Origin: UBA946 sp031550725
GTDB lineage: Bacteria; Bacillota; Clostridia; Oscillospirales; Ruminococcaceae
DNA length: 47,752 nt
Assembly (NCBI GenBank): GCA_031550725.1
Contig: JAVBOH010000025.1
Span: 1 to 47,752 of the forward strand
Reading direction: 5' to 3'
A model generated the notes under the pieces. The model saw nothing but the letters and a program-made list of their open reading frames with translations, did no database searches and was not told where the DNA came from. This document shows, piece by piece, positions 23,203-31,429 of the stretch (positions are counted from its first letter, which is position 1; every line of letters starts with the position of its first letter). The position numbers and the translations under genes are program-made.

Positions 23203-24174
23203 ATGAAAAACAAAGTAAAAATATCAATTACCATGTTGACGGTAATATGCTTGATAACAGGATGCCAGAAAAATGAGATTGATAACATAATGCAGGTATC
23301 AACCGAAACGGCGAAAGAGATAATTGATGTTATAGAGGGAACATCATCACACACTGAAAATCATACACTTGCAGATAGTTATAACTTAACTTATGAGAAT
23401 TTCCCAGTAATAGATGGTTCAACCTCAACAATACCGCTTGATGCAGGATTGCGTGCAATGCTTTTTGATATACCGCAGTCCGATGCAGAAATTTTAGTCA
23501 GCCACACAAAAACTCATACAGCATTTCAAAAGCTAATAAACGGCGAATGCGATATGATTTTTTCTGTGCCGCTATCAGATGAACAGGAAACTATGGCAAG
23601 TAATGCAAACTTCATGCCAACACTAGTACCGATTGCATTAGAGGGGTTTGTATTTGTTGTAAATGCTAATAACCCTGTTGACAGCTTAACGCAGGAGCAA
23701 ATACGTGGTATCTATTCAGGCAGGATAACAAACTGGAGTGAGGTTGGCGGAAATGATGCTGAAATAATCGCATATCAGAGAAACAACGATTCAGGCTCAC
23801 AAAATCACATGACAGTTTTCATGGGTGATACACCTCTAATGCCTGCAAAAATGGAGCTTGTTGCGTTGGGTATGCAGGGCTTGATGGATTCAGTTGCAGT
23901 CAATGACAACTCTGAAAATTCAATTGGGTATTCGGTATATTCCTATGCGGCACAGATGTATTCGGAACAAGGCAAGGTAAAATTTATCACAGTTGACGGA
24001 ATACCAGCAAAACTTGAAACAATGGCAGACAAAACATATCCTCTTTTAAGCACGACATACATGATGTATAATGCTGATATAGACAAAAATTCAGCAACAG
24101 GACGTTTTATAGAATTTATCCAGTCGGAAGATGGTATAAAAGCAATTGAAAATGCAGGATATATTCCGTATTAA
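23203..24174 (+). CDS. PstS-like phosphate-type binding lipoprotein
   Basis: 323-aa lipoprotein; lipobox LITGC, Cys21. The N-terminal ~35 residues match the two upstream lipoproteins, but the rest is a PstS-family binding fold: DGSTSTIPLDAGL near the start of the domain, QIRGIYSGRITNWSEVGG and RNNDSGSQNHM, which are oxyanion-binding-type signatures. PstS proteins bind phosphate for PstCAB; no pst permease, ATPase or phoU is nearby, so this copy may be a sensor or a lone binding subunit. Last gene of the lipoprotein operon. Confidence 0.85.
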   Translation: MKNKVKISITMLTVICLITGCQKNEIDNIMQVSTETAKEIIDVIEGTSSHTENHTLADSYNLTYENFPVIDGSTSTIPLDAGLRAMLFDIPQSDAEILVSHTKTHTAFQKLINGECDMIFSVPLSDEQETMASNANFMPTLVPIALEGFVFVVNANNPVDSLTQEQIRGIYSGRITNWSEVGGNDAEIIAYQRNNDSGSQNHMTVFMGDTPLMPAKMELVALGMQGLMDSVAVNDNSENSIGYSVYSYAAQMYSEQGKVKFITVDGIPAKLETMADKTYPLLSTTYMMYNADIDKNSATGRFIEFIQSEDGIKAIENAGYIPY

Positions 24175-24187
24175 AATATTTTTGCAT

Positions 24188-24282
24188 AATAAAATGAGTT
24201 GCCACATAGGGCAGTCCCTACAAAAAAATCACAAATTTAGGTGAATTATTTGTAGGGGCGACCCTATGTGGCTCATTTTATT
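24188..24282. repeat. 95-bp imperfect inverted repeat (GTAGGG family)
   Basis: The left arm 24188-24224 and right arm 24249-24282 match as reverse complements over AATAAAATGAG, CCACATAGGG and CCCTACAAA, with a TTG insertion and a few central mismatches. It sits between two convergent genes and may act as a bidirectional terminator. Its CCCTACA/TGTAGGG motif recurs at 25484-25554 and 34184-34226. Confidence 0.75.
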
Positions 24283-24304
24283 CTGTATATTCAAATAAAC
24301 AAAA

Positions 24305-25357
24305 TTACAATACCGACTTAATAAACGCAGTCAATTCTCCTGCCATTTCATTGTGTTCAGAAAGACGAGGATGCCCAGGAGTAGCCGAGCCATTACGAGT
24401 AAATAAATTATGATAAACCTTAACACCCTGCTCTGACATCTCGTTTTTAATCTCCTCAATAGCATTATCCCATTCGGCATCATGCATGAGAATAGTGGTA
24501 GTCAAAATGAAAACAGGGTTATTATATCGTACATTTAACTCATTAATAAACTTTTTATAGCCGTTTTTCCAAAGTTCACGATAAGCATTGTCATAAATAT
24601 CTAAATCATCCGAATCAGTAAAGCCATTATGCTTATCATTCTGACCAATAGCAATAATAACAATATCAGGAGTATAATTTCCAAAATCCCAGTGTGACGG
24701 TTCACTTAAAGACGGCACATAACTAATCTTGTCATAGGTTGATTCAAGTCCAATATATTCAGGCGCATGGAAATAACCAGTACCATTAAAAAGCGCAATA
24801 CCACCCTGACAAATGTTGTGAATCTGCGCATTTAAGTTACGAGCAGTCTGCATAACAAAGCTATTCCAGACATCATCATATTTCGAGTTATGTCCCTCAG
24901 GGTCCTGCTTTTCAGTATAATCATAAGCATGAATAACCTCACCGGCACAAACACTGTCGCCATATACCTCAACCTTTAGCTCAGGCAAGCTGTCAGCAGT
25001 AAGAAATTCTCCGTCGGTTTCAAAGCTTATAACCTCATGATAGTTATTACCTGCGTGTTTTTTATATAAAATGAGTGTATGTTCAGTGTTTTCCAATCCC
25101 TCACATAAATGAAGTGAAACCTCTTTGTAGTTATCATTCTGATTGTCAAGCGGATAGCTTTTAACCACACCATCGATAACATATCCAAGCTTAACATCAC
25201 CCCATGAAGTGACATTAATAAGCTGTACGCTCAAAGATGTACCAACGAATTTCACAAAAAGCTGTGTTCCTGCATGAAACATTTTAACAGAATTTCGATC
25301 AGTATATTCAAATCGCCCCATGCGGACGATTTTTTCATTATCGGCATTAATTAGCAT
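24305..25357 (-). CDS. CE2-type carbohydrate esterase (SGNH hydrolase)
   Basis: 350-aa protein with the two-domain architecture of carbohydrate esterase family 2. A beta-sandwich N-terminal domain (about 1-120; GRFEYTDRNSVKMFHAGTQL) is followed by an SGNH hydrolase. Catalytic Ser is in GDSVCAGE (about residue 132), block III is GQND, and the catalytic His is in GHPRLSEH (about 328). Family members deacetylate xylan, glucomannan or 6-O-acetyl sugars. No signal peptide is present, so it should act on imported acetylated oligosaccharides. AAAGGAG precedes the ATG. Monocistronic. Confidence 0.87.
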   Translation of the reverse strand: MLINADNEKIVRMGRFEYTDRNSVKMFHAGTQLFVKFVGTSLSVQLINVTSWGDVKLGYVIDGVVKSYPLDNQNDNYKEVSLHLCEGLENTEHTLILYKKHAGNNYHEVISFETDGEFLTADSLPELKVEVYGDSVCAGEVIHAYDYTEKQDPEGHNSKYDDVWNSFVMQTARNLNAQIHNICQGGIALFNGTGYFHAPEYIGLESTYDKISYVPSLSEPSHWDFGNYTPDIVIIAIGQNDKHNGFTDSDDLDIYDNAYRELWKNGYKKFINELNVRYNNPVFILTTTILMHDAEWDNAIEEIKNEMSEQGVKVYHNLFTRNGSATPGHPRLSEHNEMAGELTAFIKSVL

Positions 25358-25400
25358 TAAAATTCTCCTTTACAAATTGGCCGTGTATCGTTATAGGTTT

Positions 25401-25429
25401 ATTATAGCACTAAATAATGCTTATTTCAA
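25401..25429 (-). promoter_or_regulatory. Promoter of CE2 esterase
   Basis: Minus strand TTGAAA (25429-25424), 17-nt spacer, TATAAT (25406-25401), extended TGC. Confidence 0.8.
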
Positions 25430-25483
25430 GGGCTTATGGTTATTTCAAATAGAAAACACGTACAAATAATTGCATGATAAATA

Positions 25484-25554
25484 TAGGGGTGGCGTCCTCG
25501 ATGACCCGTTAATAATGTCATATGTAGGGGGTCGTCGAGGACGCCGACTCCCTA
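25484..25554. repeat. 71-bp inverted repeat (GTAGGG family)
   Basis: TAGGGGT-GGCGTCCTCGATGACCC pairs with its near-complement ending in ACTCCCTA. The arms differ only by a 2-base gap and a few substitutions. Its G+C-rich arms contrast with the AT-rich surroundings. It lies upstream of the CE2 promoter and downstream of metG. Confidence 0.75.
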
Positions 25555-25567
25555 CAATATACCAAAA

Positions 25568-25593
25568 GGGTAACGCCACAAAAGACGTTACCC
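25568..25593 (-). terminator. Terminator of metG
   Basis: GGGTAACG / CGTTACCC stem with a 10-nt loop, followed on the minus strand by TTTTGG. It starts about 10 nt past the metG stop. Confidence 0.8.
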
Positions 25594-25602
25594 TCAATAA
25601 AT

Positions 25603-27558
25603 TTATCTAAGTTTAGAACCATTAGGAATATCATTAGGAACAAAGATAACCCTAGCATCCTCGCCAACATCAGCAGCAACAATCATGCCTTGACTTTCGA
25701 CACCGCAAAGGGTTGCAGGATTAAGATTAGCAACAACGATAATCTTCTTGCCAACCAAGTCCTCGGGAGTATACCACTTAGCGATACCTGAAACAACCTG
25801 ACGATTACCAAATCCATCATCAAGCTGCAAGCATAAAAGCTTTTTAGCCTTAGGAACTTTAGCACATGACTTAATTTCAGCTACACGCAAATCAACCTTC
25901 ATGAAATCATCAATAGCAATTGAATCTAATATAGGTACAAGGTTTGCTTTATCTTCATCCCCAAGTGTCGATTTCGCAGCAGCAGCCTGTTCAGCGATAA
26001 TTGCATTCAAGGCTTCAATTTCCTTGTCTGTATCAATACGAGGGAACAAAACTTCACCTTTTGTTACAGTAACATTTGCTGGCAGCACATTAAACTTTGC
26101 AGCATTATCATAAGTTGCCAAATCAGTGGAAAGACCAATCTGTTCCCAAACCTTAGGCATTGTTGTAGGCATAAAGCAGGATAACAAAGTAGTTGAAATT
26201 CTTACAGCCTCAAGCAAGTTATAAAGCACAGTTGCAAGACGAGCATTGTTAGCCTCATCCTTTGCTAAGACCCAAGGAGCAGTTTCATCAATATACTTGT
26301 TTGCACGGGAAATCACCTTGAAAATTTCTGCAAGTGCATTGTTAATCTGTGTTTCCTCAATAAATGCATCTGTCTTTTCACGAAGTGACATCGCCATATT
26401 AATAAGCTCATCATCAATAGGGTCAGCTTGTCTTTGTTCAGGAAGTGTGCCGTCAAAATACTTGATAACCATTGCAACAGTTCTTGAAACAAGGTTTCCT
26501 AAATCATTAGCAAGGTCTGAATTAATGCGTGTAATCATAATCTCATTTGAGAATGAGCTGTCAGCGCCAAGAGCCATCTCACGCAGAATGTGATAACGAA
26601 TAGCATCCGCACCATATCTGTCACCAAGCACAAATGGGTCAACAACATTACCGATAGACTTTGACATCTTCTGTCCGTTAAAGGTAATCCAGCCATGAAC
26701 AGCCAAATGCTTAGGCAGAGGAAGTTCAAGTGCCATTAATATTGCAGGCCATATGATAGCATGAAATCTCATGATATCCTTTGCAACCATATGAGTGTTG
26801 CAAGGCCAGAATTTGTCATAATCATTATAAGTGCCATTGCCATAGCCTAAAGCGGTGATATAGTTTGAAAGTGCATCAACCCAAACATAAACAACATGGT
26901 TATCATCAAAAGGAACAGGAACACCCCACTTGAATGTTGTTCGTGATACGCACAAGTCCTCAAGCCCTGGCTTGATAAAATTATTTACAAGCTCAACAGC
27001 ACGAGTCTTTGGCTGAAGATAATCAGTTTCAGTCAAAAGCTTTTCGATACGCTCAGCAAAAGGTGACATCTTAAAAAAGTATGCCTCCTCCTTAGCATCA
27101 ATAACATCACGCTCACACTCAGGACACTTGCCGTCCTTAAGCTGTGAATCAGTCCAGAAGCTTTCGCAAGGAGTGCAGTATTTGCCTGCATATTCACCCT
27201 TATAAATATAACCCTTGTCATAAAGGTCCTTGAAAATTTTCTGCACAGACTCAATGTGGTAATCATCAGTAGTACGGATATATCTGTCATAATCAACATT
27301 CATGTATTTCCACAAATTCTTGAATACAGCAACGATTTCATCAACATAAGCCTTAGGAGTAACACCCTTTTCCTTAGCCTTTTCCTCAATCTTCTGACCA
27401 TGCTCATCAGTACCAGTCAAAAACATGACATCATAACCCTGCAATTTTTTGTATCTTGCAATCGAGTCGCATGCAACAGAAGTGTAGCAATGTCCGATAT
27501 GCGGATTTCCTGATGGATAGTATATAGGGGTAGTTATATAGAAAGTTTTATTATCCAT
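25603..27558 (-). CDS. metG: Methionyl-tRNA synthetase
   Basis: Charges tRNA-Met. 651 aa. Class I signatures: the HIGH-type HIGH in GNPHIGHCYTS (residue about 21) and KMSKS (about 296-300). The CP zinc knuckle has CTPCESF and CPECE pairs. The C-terminal ~110 residues are an EMAPII-like tRNA-binding domain (DDFMKVDLRVAEIKSC, then QVVSGIAKWYTPEDLVGKK), which dimerises the enzyme. ATG 27558 follows GGAGAGA; the ORF can be extended 11 codons upstream but without Shine-Dalgarno. Confidence 0.98.
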   Translation of the reverse strand: MDNKTFYITTPIYYPSGNPHIGHCYTSVACDSIARYKKLQGYDVMFLTGTDEHGQKIEEKAKEKGVTPKAYVDEIVAVFKNLWKYMNVDYDRYIRTTDDYHIESVQKIFKDLYDKGYIYKGEYAGKYCTPCESFWTDSQLKDGKCPECERDVIDAKEEAYFFKMSPFAERIEKLLTETDYLQPKTRAVELVNNFIKPGLEDLCVSRTTFKWGVPVPFDDNHVVYVWVDALSNYITALGYGNGTYNDYDKFWPCNTHMVAKDIMRFHAIIWPAILMALELPLPKHLAVHGWITFNGQKMSKSIGNVVDPFVLGDRYGADAIRYHILREMALGADSSFSNEIMITRINSDLANDLGNLVSRTVAMVIKYFDGTLPEQRQADPIDDELINMAMSLREKTDAFIEETQINNALAEIFKVISRANKYIDETAPWVLAKDEANNARLATVLYNLLEAVRISTTLLSCFMPTTMPKVWEQIGLSTDLATYDNAAKFNVLPANVTVTKGEVLFPRIDTDKEIEALNAIIAEQAAAAKSTLGDEDKANLVPILDSIAIDDFMKVDLRVAEIKSCAKVPKAKKLLCLQLDDGFGNRQVVSGIAKWYTPEDLVGKKIIVVANLNPATLCGVESQGMIVAADVGEDARVIFVPNDIPNGSKLR

Positions 27559-27605
27559 GTTGTATCTCTCCTTTATATTACAAATTATCAAAATATATAC
27601 AGTAT

Positions 27606-27634
27606 ATTATACCCCATTTTTCCTCATTTGTCAC
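27606..27634 (-). promoter_or_regulatory. Promoter of metG
   Basis: Minus strand GTGACA (27634-27629), 17-nt spacer, TATAAT (27611-27606). The leader is only about 45 nt, so there is no room for a T-box or SAM riboswitch. Confidence 0.75.
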
Positions 27635-27680
27635 GCATTTTAACAATATTTTTTCAATATATATATCTTTAGACAAAAAT

Positions 27681-27711
27681 ATGCGTACCATACAGCACGT
27701 TTGGTACGCAT
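27681..27711 (-). terminator. Terminator of membrane-protein gene
   Basis: Perfect 10-bp stem ATGCGTACCA / TGGTACGCAT, followed on the minus strand by ATTTTTGTCT. Confidence 0.88.
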
Positions 27712-27719
27712 TAATGTAA

Positions 27720-28559
27720 TTATTCAAAATCTGAAGTATCATCCATAATATCAGTAATATCAGTTAACCCACTTGAAATTGGCGGCGGAATGACATCAGG
27801 TGCAGTCATTGAAACAGCTTCAATTTCCTGTGCGGTAGGAAGTATTGTATCGTTCATCTGTGCGTTTCGGTTGATGTTGTATTTAAACTCCTGCTTTGGT
27901 TCTTTGCGTTCGGATAAACCATTATTGGTTTTTATCTGAACAATAAGTCCTAAGATAGATAAAACAACCATGATAATAAGCGCAGTAAACCATGCTGAAC
28001 GGAAATACCAACCAAACCTGATAAGCACACCAATAACTAGAACACCACTTGCAATAGCACCGCCTGAAACGGATGTAGTTATTAAAAACACAGGCTTTTC
28101 CCATATGATACTTAAAATACCTATAACAACACCAACAATAATGCTTAATGTCCATGCAGCAGAAGTATTAAAGGACAATATTTTTAGTATTTCAATATCG
28201 CTCATATACAAATAATCTTCTAACACCCATATAAGTATCATCATAAACGATGTAACGTTGAATGTTACGCATAAAAACACACCGAATTTATAAAATCTGT
28301 ATGCAAGCACAACGAAAAGCAAAGCACCAACGGCAATACAAATTAAACTTACACTGCTACTGTCAAATGCACTTACCATAACTGGAGAAACAGCCAATCC
28401 AGTGAAAACACCTATCAAGATACCTGAAACAACACAAATTGCTCTTTTGATTTTATATCCCCAAAAGCATTCAATAAAACCAAATAGAAATGCACCAACT
28501 TCAGCCAAGATAAGTATAATTGACATTATAGCTAATGTTTCATAATTTTCATATTCCAA
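27720..28559 (-). CDS. Multi-pass membrane protein (TM198/DUF4203-like)
   Basis: 279-aa integral membrane protein with about seven hydrophobic segments and a polar, proline-containing cytoplasmic tail of about 75 residues. The repeated Gly-rich helices (GAFLFGFIECFWGYKIKR; SGILIGVFTGLAVSPV) resemble the TM198/DUF4203 fold; the role is unknown. I place the start at TTG 28559 because AAGGGGGGC lies 7 nt upstream; the longer ORF would begin at 28613 with no ribosome-binding site. It is divergent from the desulfurase gene. Confidence 0.7.
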   Translation of the reverse strand: MEYENYETLAIMSIILILAEVGAFLFGFIECFWGYKIKRAICVVSGILIGVFTGLAVSPVMVSAFDSSSVSLICIAVGALLFVVLAYRFYKFGVFLCVTFNVTSFMMILIWVLEDYLYMSDIEILKILSFNTSAAWTLSIIVGVVIGILSIIWEKPVFLITTSVSGGAIASGVLVIGVLIRFGWYFRSAWFTALIIMVVLSILGLIVQIKTNNGLSERKEPKQEFKYNINRNAQMNDTILPTAQEIEAVSMTAPDVIPPPISSGLTDITDIMDDTSDFE

Positions 28560-28680
28560 TTTAATGCCCCCCTTATTTGCATATAGTATATCATGACATA
28601 ATAAATATGTCAATTATAATTCCTAGCATAGATATTCAATAATTTTTATTATAACAGTAGAAAATCGAGTAAAAATGTGA

Positions 28681-28686
28681 TATAAT
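28681..28686 (+). promoter_or_regulatory. Extended -10 element before desulfurase gene
   Basis: TGTGATATAAT context identical to the hydrogenase-MCP promoter, but the -35 position (TAGAAA, 28658-28663) is poor. Probably an extended -10 promoter. Confidence 0.5.
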
Positions 28687-28726
28687 AATTATAATTATGT
28701 ATTTATTTTTATAAGGGGATTTTTAA

Positions 28727-29869
28727 ATGACAGTTTATCTTGATAACGCTGCAACAACAAAGCCATGCGAGCCTGCTGTTTCGGCTGTTTTTAAATGTAT
28801 GGTTGAGGATTTCGGCAATCCGTCATCACTTCATGGAATTGGCCTTGATGCCGAAAAAAACATGACCGAAGCAAGAAAATCTATTGCGGCGGCATTAGTC
28901 TGCGACCCTGCCTGCATAACATTCACATCGGGCGCAACAGAGGGTAATAACACAGCAATTTTTGGGGCTGTCAAGAATTATGGCAAGCGCAAACGCAAAA
29001 TTGTTATATCTGCAATTGAACATCCGTCTGTATCAGAACCTGTTAAGTACCTTGAAGAAAAAGAGGGCTACACTGTTGTGCGTATAAATCCTAACAGAAA
29101 TGGCGAGATAGATGTTGATGAATTTTTAAATGCTGTTGATAACGAAACTTGTTTTGCATCCTGTATGCTTGTTAACAATGAAACAGGCACTATCCAGAAT
29201 GTCAGACGAATTTTTTCACAGATAAAAAGAAATTTTCCTGAATGTATCACGCATTGTGATGCCGTTCAGGGATTTATGAAAATGCATATTAAAGCTGCTG
29301 AGCTTTTTGCAGATGTTATCGTTGTGTCAGGGCATAAAATTCATGCTGTCAAGGGTATTGGTGCAATGTACATCCGCAAGGGTATTCGTATTCATCCGCT
29401 TGTTATGGGCGGAGGTCAGGAAAAAGGCTTGCGCTCGGGAACAGAGGCAGTACCGTTGATATGCGGTTTTGGTGCGGCAGTTCGTGCGCAGATGGGTACT
29501 CTTAATTCGGCATATAATATCGTGGAAGAATTAAATGAATATACAAGAAAAAAACTTTCGGAGCTAGGAATTATCACAATAAATTCTCCTGTCGAAAATG
29601 TTTCTCCATACATAATAAACTTTTCTGTTGACGGTGTTCGCTCGGAAATAATGCTCCATAGCCTTGAAAGCAAGGGTGTGTATGTTTCAAGCGGATCTGC
29701 CTGCTCAAAGGGAGCACATAGCTCTGTTCTGACTTCAATGGGTATTTCGGACAAGCTTGCTGACTCGGCTGTTCGTGTTTCAGTATGCAGGACAACAACA
29801 ACCGAAGAAATTGATATACTTATAAATGCTATTACGGAATGTTATCCGACACTTGCGAAAATCAAATAA
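28727..29869 (+). CDS. Cysteine desulfurase paired with ThiI
   Basis: PLP enzyme that moves sulfur from cysteine to a persulfide. 380 aa, NifS/IscS class. Fold markers: YLDNAATTKP, NPSSLHGIG, TSGATEGNN, HCDAVQGF, the PLP Lys in VVSGHKIHA, and RSGTEAV. The active-site Cys lies in SSGSACSKGAHSS. It is followed 79 nt later by thiI, the known arrangement (for example Bacillus nifZ-thiI) in which the desulfurase feeds tRNA 4-thiouridine and thiamine synthesis. It differs from the second desulfurase at 34236, so it is most likely dedicated to ThiI. GGGGA precedes the ATG. Confidence 0.93.
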   Translation: MTVYLDNAATTKPCEPAVSAVFKCMVEDFGNPSSLHGIGLDAEKNMTEARKSIAAALVCDPACITFTSGATEGNNTAIFGAVKNYGKRKRKIVISAIEHPSVSEPVKYLEEKEGYTVVRINPNRNGEIDVDEFLNAVDNETCFASCMLVNNETGTIQNVRRIFSQIKRNFPECITHCDAVQGFMKMHIKAAELFADVIVVSGHKIHAVKGIGAMYIRKGIRIHPLVMGGGQEKGLRSGTEAVPLICGFGAAVRAQMGTLNSAYNIVEELNEYTRKKLSELGIITINSPVENVSPYIINFSVDGVRSEIMLHSLESKGVYVSSGSACSKGAHSSVLTSMGISDKLADSAVRVSVCRTTTTEEIDILINAITECYPTLAKIK

Positions 29870-29948
29870 ATGTCTGGGACGCTGCCATCTACAATATAAA
29901 CCCATTTCCATGATTACACATCATATTTTGAAAGGAATATAAATATAT

Positions 29949-31127
29949 ATGAAAGAACTCATACTAATTAAAGAGGGCGAAATTGCTTTAAAAGGTCTTA
30001 ACAAATCAAATTTTGAAGATGCACTTGTCCGTAATTTAAAGCACAGATTAAAGCCAATCGGTAAATTTGAATATAAAAAATCACAGTCCACAATTGTTAT
30101 CACACCGCTTGATGATAATATTGATATTGATGATGCAATGGAACGTGCCTCAAAGGTTTTTGGTGCGGCTGCAATATGCAGAGCAATGATTGCACCAAAG
30201 GATTTTGAGGAAATCTGCAGTCTTACAATTTCTTATATCGAAGAAAGAATAACGGCTGCAAGAACTTTTAAGGTTGAGGCAAAGCGTTCGGATAAAAAAT
30301 TTCCAATGAAGTCCCCTGAAATCTGTATGGAGCTTGGCGGCAGAATTTTAGATGCATACCCTCATTTAAGCGTTGATGTTAAAAATCCTGATGTAACCGT
30401 TGTTGTCGAAATCAGAGATAAAAATGCTTTTGTTCATGCCGGCAACGAAACAGCGGCAGGCGGTATTCCTGTCGGCACCTCCGGCAGAGCAATGTTGCTT
30501 CTTTCAGGCGGTATCGACAGTCCTGTTGCTGCTTATATGATGGCAAAACGAGGTGTATATCTTTCCACAATTCATTTCGTGTCACCACCATATACATCTG
30601 AACGTGCAAGGCTTAAGGTTGAAAGACTTTGTGAAAAGTTAGCACCATGGTGCGGTGATTTAGAGTTTTACTGTGTACCATTTACTGAAATTCAAGAGGC
30701 TTTGCGTGATAATTGCCCTGAGGAGCTATTCACAATTATAATGCGCCGTCTGATGATGGAGATTGCACAGCGCATATGTAAAGAAAAGGGTATACCTGCA
30801 CTTTGCACTGGTGAAAGTATTGGTCAGGTTGCAAGTCAGACTATGGGTGCACTTGTCTGCACTGATGCCGCTTGCAAAATGCCTGTTTTCCGTCCTGTAA
30901 TTGGCATGGATAAGGTAGAAATCACTGCTATATCAAGAAAAATCGATACCTTTGATATTTCCATTGAGCCTTATGAGGACTGCTGTACTGTTTTCACCCC
31001 TAAGCACCCGAAAACAAAGCCAACCCTTGCAGAAGTTGAAGCTGCACAAAACGGTTTTGACTTCGAGCCACTAATAAAGGAGGCTGTTGTAAATACCCAA
31101 CTAAAAATAATTAAGAATGCTAATTGA
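29949..31127 (+). CDS. thiI: tRNA 4-thiouridine synthetase ThiI
   Basis: Adenylates U8 of tRNA and transfers sulfur; also provides sulfur for thiamine thiazole. 392 aa: N-terminal ferredoxin-like plus THUMP domain (about 60-165), then the PP-loop ATPase with LLLSGGIDSPVAAYMMAKRG (about 185-200). The thiol-relay Cys lies in EDCCTVFTPKHPKTKP. No rhodanese domain, so an external persulfide donor is needed: the adjacent desulfurase. AAAGGAATA precedes the ATG. Confidence 0.96.
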   Translation: MKELILIKEGEIALKGLNKSNFEDALVRNLKHRLKPIGKFEYKKSQSTIVITPLDDNIDIDDAMERASKVFGAAAICRAMIAPKDFEEICSLTISYIEERITAARTFKVEAKRSDKKFPMKSPEICMELGGRILDAYPHLSVDVKNPDVTVVVEIRDKNAFVHAGNETAAGGIPVGTSGRAMLLLSGGIDSPVAAYMMAKRGVYLSTIHFVSPPYTSERARLKVERLCEKLAPWCGDLEFYCVPFTEIQEALRDNCPEELFTIIMRRLMMEIAQRICKEKGIPALCTGESIGQVASQTMGALVCTDAACKMPVFRPVIGMDKVEITAISRKIDTFDISIEPYEDCCTVFTPKHPKTKPTLAEVEAAQNGFDFEPLIKEAVVNTQLKIIKNAN

Positions 31128-31257
31128 TTTTATGACTATAGATATAATTTATGTGAATTAAACACCAAATATGTTGCGCACTTTAATTGTTTTTTGTGCA
31201 AACATCACATTTCCATATGATAAAATTATATTATTAGATAAAATCGAACGGATATGA

Positions 31258-31286
31258 TTGACATTTTTTTGACTATGTGATATAAT
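31258..31286 (+). promoter_or_regulatory. Promoter of hydrogenase-chemoreceptor fusion gene
   Basis: TTGACA (31258-31263), 17-nt spacer, TATAAT (31281-31286) with extended TGTGA. The leader is about 138 nt and AT-rich. Confidence 0.87.
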
Positions 31287-31429
31287 CAATTAATTAATTA
31301 ATATTGCACAATTTACAGACATATAATAGAGTAACATTTGTTAAATATATTATACAAAAGTATAAAGTTACAATTATTTTTGTCTATATATATAGTAATT
31401 TATACTGCGAAAGGAAAGTGCTCTTAATT

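Noticed and set aside
23203..24174. A pst phosphate-uptake operon
   Set aside because: Only the binding-protein fold is present; no pstC, pstA, pstB or phoU in the window.
27559..27720. T-box or SAM riboswitch upstream of metG
   Set aside because: The inferred leader is about 45 nt, too short, and no T-box AGGGTGGNACCGCG motif is seen.
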